Origin: Nocardiopsis metallicus
Lineage (GTDB): Bacteria > Actinomycetota > Actinomycetes > Streptosporangiales > Streptosporangiaceae
Assembly: GCF_014201115.1 (NCBI RefSeq)
Contig: NZ_JACHDO010000001.1
Span: 7,626,001 to 7,690,000, forward strand
Length of the DNA: 64,000 bases
Reading direction: 5' to 3'
Below, one piece after another: positions 15,629 to 24,471 of the stretch. The position numbers and the translations under genes are program-made. The stretch's first letter is position 1, and every line of letters begins with the position of its first letter. The notes under the pieces are model-generated. The model had not been told where the DNA came from and made no database searches. It worked only from the letters and a program-made list of their open reading frames with translations.

Positions 15629-18600
15629 ACCGGCTATCGGTCATGTCGCTCGGAAACCGGGCGCTGGTCCTCCTCATCACCTTGGCCGTCCTGCTCTTCG
15701 GCGTGCTCGCCGCGGTGTCGTCCAAGCGCGAGCTCTTCCCCGAGTTCTCCCTCCCGATGGTGATGGTCTCCGGCCAGTACAACGGCGCGACCCCCCAGGT
15801 GGTCGAGGGACAGGTCACCGAACCCCTCGAGCAGGCCCTCCAGGGGGTCGAGGGCATCAACACGATCTCCTCCACCTCCAGTACCGGCTCGGCGCAGATC
15901 ATGGCGGAGTTCGACTACGGCCGCGACCAGGACGCCCTGGTCCGCGAGACCCAGGTCGCCGTCGACCAGATCTCCGGGATGCTCCCCGACGACGTCACCA
16001 CCTCCGTCATGGCCATGAGCACGGACATGATGCCGGTGATGATGCTGGCCGCCAGCACCGAGAACGGCGATCAGCAGGCGATGGCCTCCTCGATCGAGAA
16101 CGTCCTCATCCCCGAGCTGGAGTCGGTCCCGGGCGTCCGCTCGGCCAACCTGATCGGAGTTCCCGGCGAGCGGGTCGAGGTCACCCCGGACGAGGACGAG
16201 CTCGCCGACGCCGGCGTCACCACCCAGGACGTCTCCGACGCGCTGGAGTCCAGCGGCCTGCTCATGGCCGGCGGCACCATCGACGAGGACGGCCGCAGCC
16301 TGAGCGTCACCACCGGTGACCAGCTCACCACCCTCGATCAGATCGAGGACGTGTGGGTGCGGCCCTCGCAGGGCGTCGACCAGTCGGCCGCCGTGCCCGG
16401 CGCCCCGCCCGCCCCGGAGCCCTCCCCGGTCCAGCTCTCCGAGGTCGCCGACGTCGAGATGGTGACCGAGGAGTCCTCCTCCATCGCGCGCCTGGACGGA
16501 AACCCCAGCGTCGCGCTCATGGTCATGGCGACCCCCGACGGCAACACCGTCGAGATCTCCGACGGGGTCCAGGACGTGCTCGACGAGCGGTCCGACCTGC
16601 TCGGCGACGACATCAACCTGTCCGTCGTCTTCGACCAGGCGCCCTTCATCAACGACTCGATCACCGACATGTTCGAGGCCGGCGGCTACGGTCTGGCCGC
16701 GGCGGTCATCGTGATCCTGGTCTTCATGCTCTCCATCCGCTCCACCCTGGTGGTCGCGGTGTCCATCCCGGTGTCGGTCCTGGTGGCCTTCATCGGTATC
16801 CAGGCCTTCGGGTTCACCCTGAACCTGCTCACCCTCGCGGCGATCACCATCGCGATCGGCCGGGTGGTGGACGACTCCATCGTGGTGCTGGAGAACATCC
16901 GCAGGCACATGGACTACGGCAAGGAACGGATGACCGCCGCCAAGGACGGTGTCCGCGAGGTCGCCACCGCCGTGGCCTCCTCCTCCCTGGCCACCATCGC
17001 CGTGTTCCTGCCGCTGGCCTTCGTCGGCGGCATGGTCGGCGAGATCTTCATGCCGTTCGCCGTGACCAGCAGCCTCGCCCTCGGGGGTTCGCTGCTCGTC
17101 GCCCTGACCATCACCCCGGTCCTGTGCTACTGGTTCCTGCGGCCCGCCGAGGTCGGCGACGCCCCCCGCGAGGAGGTCCAGCGCAAGGCCCGTGAGCGCG
17201 AGATGCGCGCTCCGCTCCAGCGCGCCTACCTGCCGGTCATCCGCTGGATCACCACCAAGCGCAAGACCGCCACGGTCCTCACCCTGGCCGCGTCGGTACT
17301 CATCTTCGTCGGCACCCTCGCGATGGCCGCCAACTCCGAGACGGACTGGCTGGGCGAGGCCGAGGAGAACACCTACACGGTCATCCAGGAGCTCGATCCG
17401 GGCATGTCCCTGGAGGCCGCGGACGCCGAGGCCGTCAAGGTCGAGGAAGCCCTGGCCGGGATGGCCTGGATCGACACCTACCAGGTCAACATCGGCGGCA
17501 ACCCGCTGATGGGCGGAGGCGGCGACCAGATCGACTACACGATCACCGCCGACCCCGACACCGACCAGCTCCGCAACCGCGACGTCCTGCGCGACACCTT
17601 CGCCGACCTCGACACCGAGTACGAGCCCCGCCTGGACTCCACCGGCGGCATGGGCGGAGCCGGCATCGAGGTCCGCGTGACCGCCGAGGACCAGGCGACC
17701 CTGGCCGAGGCGGCCGGGATGATCGAGGAGGAGCTGCGCGGGATCGACGGCGCGGACGATGTCACCAGCGGCATCTCCGCTTCGCAGCCCGCGCTCGAGG
17801 TGCACGTCGACGGTGAGGAGGCCGCCGAGTTCGGTCTCGACGAGGCGATGGTCGGCCAGACGGTCGCCGCGGCCTTCAACGGCCGCAGCGTCGGCAACGC
17901 CACCATCGACGACATCCGCCGCGACGTCGTCGTCCTGGTCCAGGACGCCCCGCAGACCGTGGCCGAGCTGGAGGAACTGCCGATCCTCACGCCCGCCGGG
18001 CAGGAGATCGAACTCGCCGAGGTCGCCGAGGTCACCGAGGTCCAGCAGCCGCCGGAGCTCACCCGCATCGACGGCGTCACCAGCACCACGGTGTCGGCCA
18101 ACCCGACCGCCTCCGACCTCGGCGCGGTCAGCATGGAGATCACCACGGCCCTGGACGGCATGGACCTGCCCTCGGGCGCCACCGCCAGCCTCGGCGGGGT
18201 CAGCCAGGACCAGACCGAGGGCTTCGCCCAGCTGGGTCTGGCGCTGCTCGCCGCGATCATCATCTGCTACCTGATCATGGTCGCGACGTTCAAGAGCCTG
18301 ATGCAGCCGCTCATGCTGCTCATATCGGTCCCGTTCGCGGCCACCGGTTCGCTGGGCCTGCTGATGCTGACCGGTACCCCGATCGGCGCCGCGGCCCTGA
18401 TCGGCATGGTGATGCTCATCGGCATCGTGATCACCAACGCCATCGTGCTGATGGACCTGATCAACCAGAACCAGAAGAAGGGGATGGAACTCAGCCCGGC
18501 CATCGTGGAGGGAGCCAGGCACCGCCTGCGCCCCATCCTGATGACAGCCGCCGGTACCATCGCCGCGCTGATCCCGATGGCCACGGGGCTGGCAGGCGGA

Positions 18601-18882
18601 GGAGCGTTCATCTCCGCCCCTGTCGCCCTCGTGGTGATCGGCGGTCTGGTCACCTCGACCCTGCTCACCCTGATCCTGGTCCCGGTCCTCTACCAGCTGG
18701 TGGAGGTGCGCCGCCACAGGCGCGAGGTCAAGGCGGCCGCCCGCTACGAGCGCCGCCGAGCCAAGCTCCGGGCCAAGGCCGCCAGCAACGGCAGCACCGC
18801 CGAGGGCGGGGCCGGAGAGGTGCCGGAGAAGAAGGAGGGCGCCGACTCCGAGGAGCCCGCCGAGGAGCCCGCCAACAAGTAG
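15625..18882 (+). CDS. RND-family efflux permease (HAE1/AcrB-like)
   Basis: A 1085-aa protein with the two-repeat RND layout: TM1 (LVLLITLAVLLFGVLAAV) at about 11-28, a large extracytoplasmic domain, TM2-6 at about 350-510, a second domain, and TM8-12 at about 870-1010. TM4 carries GRVVDDSIVVLENIRRHM, the proton-relay Asp pair of AcrB-type pumps, and the end has TSTLLTLILVPVLY. GTG 15625 has GAAGGG upstream and overlaps a small ORF. No membrane-fusion protein or outer-membrane channel gene is adjacent, as expected for a monoderm actinobacterium; the substrate is unknown. The highly charged tail ends EEPAEEPANK. A strong terminator follows. Confidence 0.92.
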   Translation: MNRLSVMSLGNRALVLLITLAVLLFGVLAAVSSKRELFPEFSLPMVMVSGQYNGATPQVVEGQVTEPLEQALQGVEGINTISSTSSTGSAQIMAEFDYGRDQDALVRETQVAVDQISGMLPDDVTTSVMAMSTDMMPVMMLAASTENGDQQAMASSIENVLIPELESVPGVRSANLIGVPGERVEVTPDEDELADAGVTTQDVSDALESSGLLMAGGTIDEDGRSLSVTTGDQLTTLDQIEDVWVRPSQGVDQSAAVPGAPPAPEPSPVQLSEVADVEMVTEESSSIARLDGNPSVALMVMATPDGNTVEISDGVQDVLDERSDLLGDDINLSVVFDQAPFINDSITDMFEAGGYGLAAAVIVILVFMLSIRSTLVVAVSIPVSVLVAFIGIQAFGFTLNLLTLAAITIAIGRVVDDSIVVLENIRRHMDYGKERMTAAKDGVREVATAVASSSLATIAVFLPLAFVGGMVGEIFMPFAVTSSLALGGSLLVALTITPVLCYWFLRPAEVGDAPREEVQRKAREREMRAPLQRAYLPVIRWITTKRKTATVLTLAASVLIFVGTLAMAANSETDWLGEAEENTYTVIQELDPGMSLEAADAEAVKVEEALAGMAWIDTYQVNIGGNPLMGGGGDQIDYTITADPDTDQLRNRDVLRDTFADLDTEYEPRLDSTGGMGGAGIEVRVTAEDQATLAEAAGMIEEELRGIDGADDVTSGISASQPALEVHVDGEEAAEFGLDEAMVGQTVAAAFNGRSVGNATIDDIRRDVVVLVQDAPQTVAELEELPILTPAGQEIELAEVAEVTEVQQPPELTRIDGVTSTTVSANPTASDLGAVSMEITTALDGMDLPSGATASLGGVSQDQTEGFAQLGLALLAAIIICYLIMVATFKSLMQPLMLLISVPFAATGSLGLLMLTGTPIGAAALIGMVMLIGIVITNAIVLMDLINQNQKKGMELSPAIVEGARHRLRPILMTAAGTIAALIPMATGLAGGGAFISAPVALVVIGGLVTSTLLTLILVPVLYQLVEVRRHRREVKAAARYERRRAKLRAKAASNGSTAEGGAGEVPEKKEGADSEEPAEEPANK

Positions 18883-18903
18883 GCCCCACAACCGTATGGG
18901 AGG

Positions 18904-18940
18904 GGGCGCCCCGCACCGGAGGTCTCCGTGCGGGGCGCCC
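18904..18940 (+). terminator. terminator of the RND gene
   Basis: GGGCGCCCCGCAC at 18904-18916 pairs with GTGCGGGGCGCCC at 18928-18940, extended by GGAG/CTCC with one bulge. TTCGTCG follows. It starts 21 bp after the stop. Confidence 0.75.
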
Positions 18941-18987
18941 TTCGTCGTGCCGACGGCTCAGGAGTTACCCCGGGGGCGCTGAGGAGG

Positions 18988-19350
18988 TCAGTGCCTGTCC
19001 CGCACCGGGTTCGGTGCCGGGTCCTCTCCACGGGGTCCGGGCCGCACGGCCGGAGTCCGGGTGAAGAAGAAGGACAGGGGGAGGGCGATCACGACGGGGG
19101 AGTAGAACAGGCCGATCGACGCGCCGGTGATGACCACCAGCACCGTCACCAGGGCGGCGCACATCCACACCGCTGGGCGCAGGTAATGCGGCGGTACCGC
19201 GAGGGGGACAGCGGCCACGAGGGTGGCCAGGCCGCCCCAGAGCGCCACCGGGCCGGGCTGGCCGGTGAGGAGCATCAGCGGCAGCGTCGCGGTCAGTGCG
19301 AGCGCGGGCGCGGTGAGCAGGGGCGTCCGTCCGCTGTGGATTGGTCGCAT
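18988..19350 (-). CDS. small integral membrane protein, unknown function
   Basis: A 120-aa protein that is mostly hydrophobic: LLTAPALALTATLPLMLL, VALWGGLATLVAAVPLAV, MCAALVTVLVVITGASIG and SPVVIALPLSFFF give about four membrane segments. The C-terminus is polar (PGPRGEDPAPNPVRDRH). ATG 19350 has GGGAAAG upstream; longer in-frame starts lack a site. I do not recognise the family. It is the last chromosomal gene before the integrated island, and attL lies 96 bp upstream of its start. Confidence 0.6.
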   Translation of the reverse strand: MRPIHSGRTPLLTAPALALTATLPLMLLTGQPGPVALWGGLATLVAAVPLAVPPHYLRPAVWMCAALVTVLVVITGASIGLFYSPVVIALPLSFFFTRTPAVRPGPRGEDPAPNPVRDRH

Positions 19351-19446
19351 CGTCGCTTTCCCATCGGGTCGGCAGTAGTGACACGCCCGGGCGCGGGGGT
19401 GGGCGAGATGATCGGAAAGGGCTGTGAAACAGGGGATTCCGGACCC

Positions 19447-19481
19447 TTCCTCTGTGTCACCGGGATGTCGATTTGTGCTAT
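19447..19481. other. attL of the island
   Basis: A 35-bp sequence that recurs at 39361-39395 with two mismatches (G/C at the eighth base, A/C at the nineteenth). The last 16 bases, TGTCGATTTGTGCTAT (19466-19481), are identical in both and are the likely crossover core. No tRNA gene overlaps it. Confidence 0.7.
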
Positions 19482-19536
19482 CTGTCCATAAAGAGCAGAA
19501 AGCGCAGGTCAAGCCCTTTTTTCGAAGATTTTGCCA

Positions 19537-20742
19537 TCACGCCGCCATCACTTTGTAACCCTGCTTCGTGAACGTCCGGTTGAGGACCTTGATGGCGTTG
19601 CTGGTAGACCCCTGGAGGAGGTGCCAGTAGACACGTTCTGTAGTTGCCGAGTTCCGGTGGCCCAGGATCTTGGCCACCTGGGGGAGCGACAACTGGGCTT
19701 CCTGAATCGCCCGTGACGCGAACGCGTGCCGCAGCCAGTGGAACGTGAACTCATCCGGGAGCTCCGCTGCTCCCACACCGTCACGGAAGTCCTGATAGAA
19801 CATCGTTAGGTTGGCATAGGGCCCGAGCTTACCCGGGCACAACTGACCGGTCTCCGGCGTACTGTACCGGCCGATGTGGTCATCCAGCTTCTCCCGCAGG
19901 TAGTCCGTCACGGGGATGTCCCGGTACTGGTGAGCCTTCCGGCGCTTGAGGGGCACCAAGGTATTCACGTCCTTCACCTGCCGGTTGATGCGCAGGACGG
20001 CACCTTCGTCGGTCTCGATGATCTGGTCTCGGCGTACCGCCAGGGACTCACCGATACGGAGCCCGCCAGCGTAACCGAGGTACACAGCGATCTGCCAGGG
20101 CCCGAAGATCCGGCTGGCCAGGATGTCCACCTGTTCCAGCGTGGGGGAGACGAAGACCCGGGACTCCACGTGTTCAGGGAGCTGGACACCAGCACAAGGG
20201 CTGCTCTCGACAATCTTGCTCGCCTTGAGGTCCTTGAAGACAGCGGCAACGGCGATGTAGATCGAGGCGACCGTGTTCGCGGCATACCCCTCCTCGATCT
20301 TCCCAGCGACCAGCGACTTGACGTGCTCCCGCGTGACCTCCGTCTCCTGAAGTGCTCCGAAGGAAGTCCCGCCCAGGTCGAACCCGTAGATATGGGTTCG
20401 CAGGTTGCTTCGGTAGCTGATCGTGGTGCTATCCGGCCCCACCCGCTGCTCAAGAAACTTCTCGGCTGCCTCTTGGAAGCTCCGCCCCTTTCTTCGGGGC
20501 GCCTTCACGACCTCTTGGACCGCGTGAGCACCCTCGACCTTCGCCGCCCAGCGGTTGGCGGCACCCCAATGGTCCCCGTCGTAGTCCTTCTTCTTGAAGG
20601 TCAGGGTCTGGAGCTTCGATCCTCGACCGCCGTTGCGCCACTGCACCGTGGCGGAGTGATCACACTTCTTCCAGACGCGGATCTTCTTCTTCTCGTCGCT
20701 GAGGCCCTTGGCGCAGGGGCAGCGCTTGAATACCGAGGCCAT
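19537..20742 (-). CDS. int: tyrosine site-specific integrase
   Basis: A 401-aa phage-type integrase. The N-terminal arm-binding part is Cys/Lys-rich (KRCPCAKGL...VWKKCDH), followed by a SAM-like core-binding domain (about 85-190). The catalytic residues are present: Arg in YAGGLRIGE (about 244), Lys in the KRRKAHQYRDIP strand, His-x2-Arg in HWLRHAFAS (about 339), His in LGHRNS and the nucleophile Tyr in TTERVYWHL (about 373). It lies 55 bp inside attL and should catalyse integration at the 16-bp core. Its ATG overlaps the stop of the excisionase gene (TGATG). Confidence 0.95.
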   Translation of the reverse strand: MASVFKRCPCAKGLSDEKKKIRVWKKCDHSATVQWRNGGRGSKLQTLTFKKKDYDGDHWGAANRWAAKVEGAHAVQEVVKAPRRKGRSFQEAAEKFLEQRVGPDSTTISYRSNLRTHIYGFDLGGTSFGALQETEVTREHVKSLVAGKIEEGYAANTVASIYIAVAAVFKDLKASKIVESSPCAGVQLPEHVESRVFVSPTLEQVDILASRIFGPWQIAVYLGYAGGLRIGESLAVRRDQIIETDEGAVLRINRQVKDVNTLVPLKRRKAHQYRDIPVTDYLREKLDDHIGRYSTPETGQLCPGKLGPYANLTMFYQDFRDGVGAAELPDEFTFHWLRHAFASRAIQEAQLSLPQVAKILGHRNSATTERVYWHLLQGSTSNAIKVLNRTFTKQGYKVMAA

Positions 20743-20900
20743 CAGACGACCGTGTTCCGGGTGAGGTAGTCCTCCACCGAGCGCTCACGGAAGCGCAGGT
20801 GCTTGCCAACACGGATTCCCTTGAGCCCCCACGACTTCCAGCAGGCGTAAACCGTCTTCTTCGGAACGGCGAGGTACTCGGAAACATCCTCAGGGGTCAT
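20742..20900 (-). CDS. xis: excisionase-like helix-turn-helix protein
   Basis: A 52-aa MerR/HTH_17-type protein: MTPEDVSEYLAVPKKTVYAC..., then GIRVGKHLRFRERSVEDYL. This is the usual recombination-directionality factor next to actinobacterial integrases. The start may instead be GTG 20927 (nine codons longer). It overlaps int by one base, so the two are co-expressed. Confidence 0.85.
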   Translation of the reverse strand: MTPEDVSEYLAVPKKTVYACWKSWGLKGIRVGKHLRFRERSVEDYLTRNTVV

Positions 20901-20940
20901 GAGGCGGTTCGATCCTCCGAGCGACACGGTCTCTCACTTT

Positions 20941-21519
20941 CTAGTCAGGATGTGGAGCTTCCCCGATGGGCGGGGGAGCGGCTTGGTTCTTCTCGAACGG
21001 TGTCTCGCCGAAGTCCGCGAGGTGCCGGACCGCACGCTCCACGTCGACGTAGGGGGCGATGCCCGCCGGACGTGAGTGGAGGTGGAAGTCCAGCAGTTGA
21101 CGACGCAGTGTCTCCGGGTCTCGGGAGGCCCCTGGGGGCCACTGCCCGTCAACCCACCGCCAGGCGTCATGTGCCGCGACCTCACCGAGGCCCGTCACCT
21201 CGACCTCGCCCGCCGCAGTCGGCGGAAGCAGGAACGCGCTGGGGGACACCTTCAACGCTGCGGCCAGAGCCATGAGGTCGTCGGTATCGACCCGGCGCTT
21301 GCCGTGCTCGATTCTGGTGACGGCTCCCGCAGTGAACGGGCGGTCATGCTCCTCAGTGAGTAGCTCGGCCAGCTTGGTGGTGCTGAGCCCTCGCGCGGCG
21401 CGTAGGCGCTTGAGGTTGGCAGCCACCTGCTGCCCTGTGGGTCCGAGCTCGTTCGCTCGGCGGCCTTGATTCGGGTTCTCGCTCATCTTGAGAGTGTCCC
21501 AGCCCAACATGGTGGCCAC
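20941..21519 (-). CDS. XRE-family repressor of the island
   Basis: A 192-aa protein. A Cro/CI helix-turn-helix covers residues about 29-90 (VAANLKRLRAARGLSTTKLAELL...AGAVTRIEHGKRRVD). The C-terminal half has no recognised domain (DAWRWVDGQWPP, DFHLHSRPAG). GTG 21519 has a perfect AAGGAGGT site; ATG 21486 is an alternative. It is directly upstream of xis-int on the same strand and divergent from the DUF2637 gene, the position of an excision/transfer master regulator. The C-terminal LLDFHLHSRP stretch is also seen in other AICE regulators as far as I can judge. Confidence 0.8.
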   Translation of the reverse strand: MATMLGWDTLKMSENPNQGRRANELGPTGQQVAANLKRLRAARGLSTTKLAELLTEEHDRPFTAGAVTRIEHGKRRVDTDDLMALAAALKVSPSAFLLPPTAAGEVEVTGLGEVAAHDAWRWVDGQWPPGASRDPETLRRQLLDFHLHSRPAGIAPYVDVERAVRHLADFGETPFEKNQAAPPPIGEAPHPD

Positions 21520-21584
21520 GGCGTACCTCCTTCCTGCTTATTAGTTCTCAATCATCATGGTTGCATCTTAACTCATCTTGATAG
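21482..21584. promoter_or_regulatory. divergent control region with repeated CTCATCTTGA motif
   Basis: CTCATCTTGAGAG (21482-21494, at the start of the XRE gene) recurs as CTCATCTTGATAG (21572-21584), with a partial copy GCATCTTAA at 21563-21571. The region around 21541-21600 is clearly AT-richer than its surroundings and should hold promoters for both directions. The XRE protein is the natural candidate to bind it. Confidence 0.4.
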
Positions 21585-21604
21585 AAGCTGAAGCCAAGAA
21601 AGAA

Positions 21605-21622
21605 GGGGTGCCATGGCACCCC
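21605..21622. repeat. 18-bp perfect palindrome in the leader of the DUF2637 gene
   Basis: GGGGTGCCATGGCACCCC is self-complementary. It lies about 80 bp before the DUF2637 start and could be an operator or an mRNA hairpin. Confidence 0.45.
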
Positions 21623-21703
21623 CGCACCTAACAGATGGCCCCGGAACAGCGCTGCAACGCCGCACCAGGGCCTACTCGAACCCTGAGACCGCAGGAAACG
21701 AGC

Positions 21704-22570
21704 ATGAACGATCGTATCGTCGCCGCCCTCGAAGCGGCCACCACAATCCCCTGGTGGGACCTCACCCCCGCCCTCACGGGGGTAGCTCTCATCGCCCTCC
21801 TCCTCATCCGCTTCATCGCCTCTGCGGTACGCGCCATCCGAGACCTATCGGAGGAGAAGCGCGACACCACCATCCAACTCCTCCTCACCATCGGCTTCCT
21901 CGTGGTGGTCGGCGCACTCGTCGCCGAAGGCATCATCGGATTTGCCCGCGACGAGATGGGCCTCGGCCCCGTCCTCAGCGTCGCCGTGTTCATCGGCATC
22001 GACGGCGTCGCCGGATTCTTCGCGCACACCGCCTACCGGTGGGCCAAGGTCGGAGGCAGGGCCTTGTTCCCCCGGGCGATGGTCATCCTCATCATCGCCG
22101 GGTCCGCCTGGTTCCAATGGATTCACGCAGCCGACCTCGCCTTGGCCGCGCAAGTCGCCCGAGCCGGGATGCCACTCATCGCCGCCCTACTCCTGGAAAC
22201 CCTCCTCGTCTCCCGCAGGAAGACGTGGAAGCAGGCCCAGACGACTCTCGGAACCTCCGTTCCCCGAGCGCGGTGGCTGTGGGACCCCATCGGTTCCGCC
22301 GGTATCACCCGACGCCAGCAGCTCTGGGCCGTGCCGGACTGGGAGGACGCCCTCGAACTCCACATGATCCGGATGGAAGCGATCCAGCGCCTGCGCCGCG
22401 AGTTCGGCCCCTTCTGGGCGTGGAAGGTACCCGCAACTGTCTCGGTCCGTCTCCGCAAGGGATTCCGAGTGTCCGAGGCCGCCGACATGGTGGACGACAT
22501 CATCACCGAACACCAGGAGCAGGAACCGCAGGCCAAGGAAGAAGCCCTGGAGCAGATCATCCCCCCGGCA
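21704..22570 (+). pseudogene. DUF2637 membrane protein, N-terminal part (interrupted by IS66)
   Basis: 289 codons of a DUF2637 protein from ATG 21704 (AGGAAACG upstream). Membrane segments appear at about 17-42 (PALTGVALIALLLIRFIASA), 52-75, 82-105 and 120-160, followed by a long soluble tail. DUF2637 proteins occur in actinomycete plasmids and integrative elements near transfer genes (Spd-like). The frame is broken after codon GCA at 22568-22570, exactly where IS66 copy 1 begins. Skipping the IS and one copy of the 8-bp duplication, the frame continues at 24184 and ends at 24390, which rebuilds a 357-aa protein. In its present state the frame runs 16 codons into the IS. Confidence 0.85.
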
Positions 22571-24175
22571 GTAAGCATTCAGAAGGCGTTGGGGACTGCG
22601 GAGGGTAGATGGCCTTAGCTGGTCAGGCGGAGGCGGGGATGGGCGGCATCCACAACTGTCCGGTGAACGCCCGGCGCAGCGCTTCGAACGCGCTCACCCC
22701 GTGCTTGCGGGCCGAGTCGATGTAGGAACGCACCCCGAGCCAGGCCGCCGCCCCCTGACGGGACTGGTGGCAACCGGAGATCTTCACCTGGGTCTTGAGG
22801 GGTCTGAGCGCTCTTTCGGCGAGGTTGTTGGTGAAGGGCACCAGGTGGGGCCGGTCGGAGAAGCCCAACACCTGCTCGGCCCGCTCCCGCAGACGCTCGA
22901 GCAGGTTGCGGGCCGGTGATTGCTTCCTTCCTTGGGCCCGGGGATGGCAGGACAGCCCGACCGCGATGCCGTGGTGGAACAACTCCCCTTGGGCCAGGAG
23001 CACCCCGGCGGGGATGTGCTCGGCCTGGCCGCAGCGCACACGCCCCGCCTCGCGGGCCAAGGTGGCCAGCGCGGACCGGATCTGACGGTGCCAGTGCTGG
23101 CCGGGGTGGTCCTGTTCGGCAGCGGTGAGCTCGCGGATCAGGTGCGCCCCGCACAGCTGGTGGGCGCACGTGTAACCCGAGTACAAGGCCAAGGAGTCGT
23201 GCACCAGGGTGCCGGTAAAGCCCGGCAGTACCCCCAACGTGTTCGCCCCGGCTCGTGAACGCGGAGCTAGACCCAGCAGGGTCAGGTGCTCGTTGCAGGC
23301 CACATGCAACCAGCACCGTTGGTCCTTGATGCGGGTGGTGGTCTCATCGGCGTGCAGCACGTGGGCCAGGGTGAGCAACGCCCGGATCAGGTTGAGGCTG
23401 TCGCTGACCAGAGCATGGGCCTCGCCCAGTAGATGCGACACCCATCCGGTGGAGACCTTCGCGCCGGTCAGGTCGTTGATGAGCTGTGCGGTGCGCTCCA
23501 CCGGGATGTGCTGGAACACGAGCAGGTAGACGGCCAGGGTGCGCAGGTGGGGGCCGTAGGAGGAAGGGGAGGCGGCCAGTTCCTGGGGCATCGCTGCTTG
23601 GGTGATGCTTCCGCACTGGCACGCGCAGGTGTGGGCGCGGTGCTCACTCACCTGCACCGTGACCAGGGGGATGTCGCGGACCTGACGGCGCTGGTAGCCA
23701 ATGGAGGAGGCCGGGTCCAGCTCGGCGTGGCACCCGGTGCAGGTGGCGGGCAGATGGTCGTGGACCTGGTCGGGGTTTTCGACCATAGGCAGTCCGAAGC
23801 CTTCAGCGCCTGGTTGGCGTCCGCGTTTGCGGGCGCTCTTCTTGGCGGGTGCGCGTTCGGGCTTGTCGAACAGGTCCGAGGAGGGTGGCAGGGAGGAGTT
23901 GCCGGAGTTGCGTCCCAGGCGGCGTTCGAGCTGCGCGACCCGGGTGGTCAGACGCGCGTTGTCGGCTCGGAGCTGTTCGTTCTCGGCCTTGAGGCGGGTG
24001 ATCTCTTCGGTCTGCTGGGCCAGGTGCTGGCGCAGGGCGGTGTTTTGTTCGTGGAGCACACCGATCAGCGCGAGCAGGTCCTCACGCGAGGCGGTCTCCA
24101 GTCCCGACGGCATGGTGGACATCGTGCCTGGTCCAGTGTCGCCCTGTCAGGCGAACCCAGCAACTGAATGCTTAC
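22571..24175 (-). mobile_element. IS66-family element, copy 1 (ISBst12-like)
   Basis: The 1605-bp element has terminal inverted repeats beginning GTAAGCATTCAG (22571-22582, and its complement at 24164-24175). The flanking CCCCGGCA at 22563-22570 and 24176-24183 is a perfect 8-bp target duplication, the length expected for IS66. It carries a single transposase gene and no tnpA/tnpB, as in the ISBst12 group. It splits the DUF2637 gene. It is nearly identical to copy 2 at 30844-32445 (3 bp length difference). Confidence 0.95.
22623..24122 (-). CDS. IS66-family transposase, copy 1
   Basis: A 499-aa transposase. An N-terminal coiled-coil/leucine zipper (LIGVLHEQNTALRQHLAQQ...) covers about 15-75, a linker SLPPSSDLFDKP follows, then a zinc-finger-like block (CTGCHAELD ... 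CACQCGS, about 130-175) and the IS66 DDE catalytic core with HADETTTRIKDQRCWLHVA near 265 and NNLAERALRPLKTQVKISG near 440. A KISGCHQS motif near the end is typical. It differs from copy 2 by one extra Ser in the SLPPSS stretch. Confidence 0.95.
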   Translation of the reverse strand: MSTMPSGLETASREDLLALIGVLHEQNTALRQHLAQQTEEITRLKAENEQLRADNARLTTRVAQLERRLGRNSGNSSLPPSSDLFDKPERAPAKKSARKRGRQPGAEGFGLPMVENPDQVHDHLPATCTGCHAELDPASSIGYQRRQVRDIPLVTVQVSEHRAHTCACQCGSITQAAMPQELAASPSSYGPHLRTLAVYLLVFQHIPVERTAQLINDLTGAKVSTGWVSHLLGEAHALVSDSLNLIRALLTLAHVLHADETTTRIKDQRCWLHVACNEHLTLLGLAPRSRAGANTLGVLPGFTGTLVHDSLALYSGYTCAHQLCGAHLIRELTAAEQDHPGQHWHRQIRSALATLAREAGRVRCGQAEHIPAGVLLAQGELFHHGIAVGLSCHPRAQGRKQSPARNLLERLRERAEQVLGFSDRPHLVPFTNNLAERALRPLKTQVKISGCHQSRQGAAAWLGVRSYIDSARKHGVSAFEALRRAFTGQLWMPPIPASA

Positions 24176-24183
24176 CCCCGGCA

Positions 24184-24390
24184 CGTAACCCTCTTGTGTT
24201 CGAGAAGGCCGTGAAGGCCGAACTCGAAGCGATCCGTAGCGACTCGCTGCGATACTCCGAACGGGACTTGTGCAGCGCTTACGGCGTGCCTGAGACGAAC
24301 CGCCGGTGGGCGAAGGCGGTCCGGAAGGAAGCGGACCGCCGCTACACGGAAACCGCATCACAGGTCGCTCACGAACCCCTCCCAGCCTGA
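24184..24390 (+). pseudogene. DUF2637 protein, C-terminal part beyond IS66 copy 1
   Basis: 69 codons including the stop. The frame joins the N-terminal part exactly (…IIPPA then RNPLVFEKAVKAELEAIRSD...). The tail carries a helix-turn-helix-like stretch (SERDLCSAYGVPETNRRWAKAV) and ends HEPLPA. It has no start of its own; GTG codons inside it lack a ribosome site. Confidence 0.8.
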
Positions 24391-24471
24391 GGACTACATC
24401 ATGGGGGCTCAGACCGGATGGTCTGGGCCCCATTTGAATACACCCCATACCGAGAAAGCCCGCCCTATTCT

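Noticed and set aside
15634-18891. 1085-codon open frame antisense to the RND gene
   Set aside because: It is a GC-bias shadow: Gly/Asp/His-rich with no membrane segments or motifs, while the + strand frame has all RND landmarks.
19447-19481. tRNA gene at the attachment site
   Set aside because: Neither att copy shows a cloverleaf, a T-loop (GTTCRA) or a CCA-side stem, so the site is not a tRNA 3' end.
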